From Geotalea sp. SG265 (GTDB taxonomy: Bacteria; Desulfobacterota; Desulfuromonadia; Geobacterales; Geobacteraceae), in NCBI RefSeq assembly GCF_022808985.1, contig NZ_JAKZFT010000011.1, positions 61,542 through 125,541 of the forward strand: a DNA stretch of 64,000 nt, in the 5' to 3' direction. Below, one piece after another: positions 63,981 through 64,000 of the stretch (position 1 is its first letter; every line of letters starts with the position of its first letter). Position numbers and translations under genes: made by a program. The notes below the pieces were generated by a model. That model was given only the letters and a program-made list of their open reading frames with translations. It had not been told where the DNA came from and did no database searches.

Positions 63981-64000
63981 ATGTCCTACAGCCATTTTAC
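63981..64000 (+). mobile_element. Start of a probable IS30-type transposase gene (cut by window end)
   Basis: After GGAAAGGAA the ATG at 63981 opens a frame encoding M-S-Y-S-H-F, the usual beginning of IS30-family transposases (MSYxHL). The insertion sequence end probably lies within 63885-63960, but the terminal repeat cannot be checked here. Confidence 0.45.

Overview
The window looks like chromosome of a Geobacter-type deltaproteobacterium (Desulfuromonadota). The clues are a tmRNA with an ADNYDYALAA tag, a panBCD operon behind what looks like a pan-motif leader RNA, and a long propionyl-CoA/pyruvate/C4-acid operon with pyruvate:ferredoxin oxidoreductase. It starts inside a chemotaxis receptor and ends at the first codons of what looks like an IS30-type transposase.

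Layout. 0-5.9 kb is core: receptor 3' end, panB-panC-panD, an amidohydrolase, a secreted helix-hairpin-helix protein, smpB and ssrA. 5.9-15.9 kb is a type I restriction-modification island just downstream of ssrA. Its seven same-strand genes all overlap end to end: a half-size HsdS, HsdM, RhuM, a full HsdS, an AlbA/Schlafen-type protein, HsdR and a YgjP-type metallopeptidase. Near-identical terminator hairpins flank it. 15.9-31.4 kb is one minus-strand operon headed by an XRE-cupin regulator. It encodes a biotin-dependent acyl-CoA carboxylase pair, succinyl-CoA synthetase, a malic enzyme, NifJ and a split methylmalonyl-CoA mutase. Together these connect propionyl-CoA, succinyl-CoA, succinate, malate, pyruvate and acetyl-CoA. 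31.7-40.5 kb holds mixed housekeeping and envelope genes, including a frameshifted YkgJ-type gene.

40.6-51.4 kb is an integrated element bounded by a 17-bp direct repeat taken from the 3' end of tRNA-Leu(CAA). It has a P4-type integrase, a serine recombinase, an AlpA-like regulator, a primase/DUF3987 replication protein, and two blocks of a 9-bp iteron (GGTACAAAA) flanking a small gene. It also has several unrecognised coiled-coil genes, an ADP-ribosyltransferase-like gene lying between two copies of a ~145-bp duplication, and a probable ~73-nt structured RNA with its own promoter. The insertion cut the tRNA gene off from its original terminator and put a new one in its place. The iterons, the ART-like gene and the small RNA are the least explained parts of the window.

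51.5-60.8 kb returns to core functions: tRNA-Leu and tRNA-Ala, a free-standing DAHP-synthase regulatory domain with chorismate mutase, nadB, a lytic transglycosylase, pgsA, tRNA-Cys, queD-queE with a creatininase-family gene, a NUDIX hydrolase and a CBS-containing pyrophosphatase. 61-64 kb holds two toxin-antitoxin modules (Xre/RES and MntA/HepT), an L,D-transpeptidase and the IS edge. All functional calls come from reading motifs; no database search was run.
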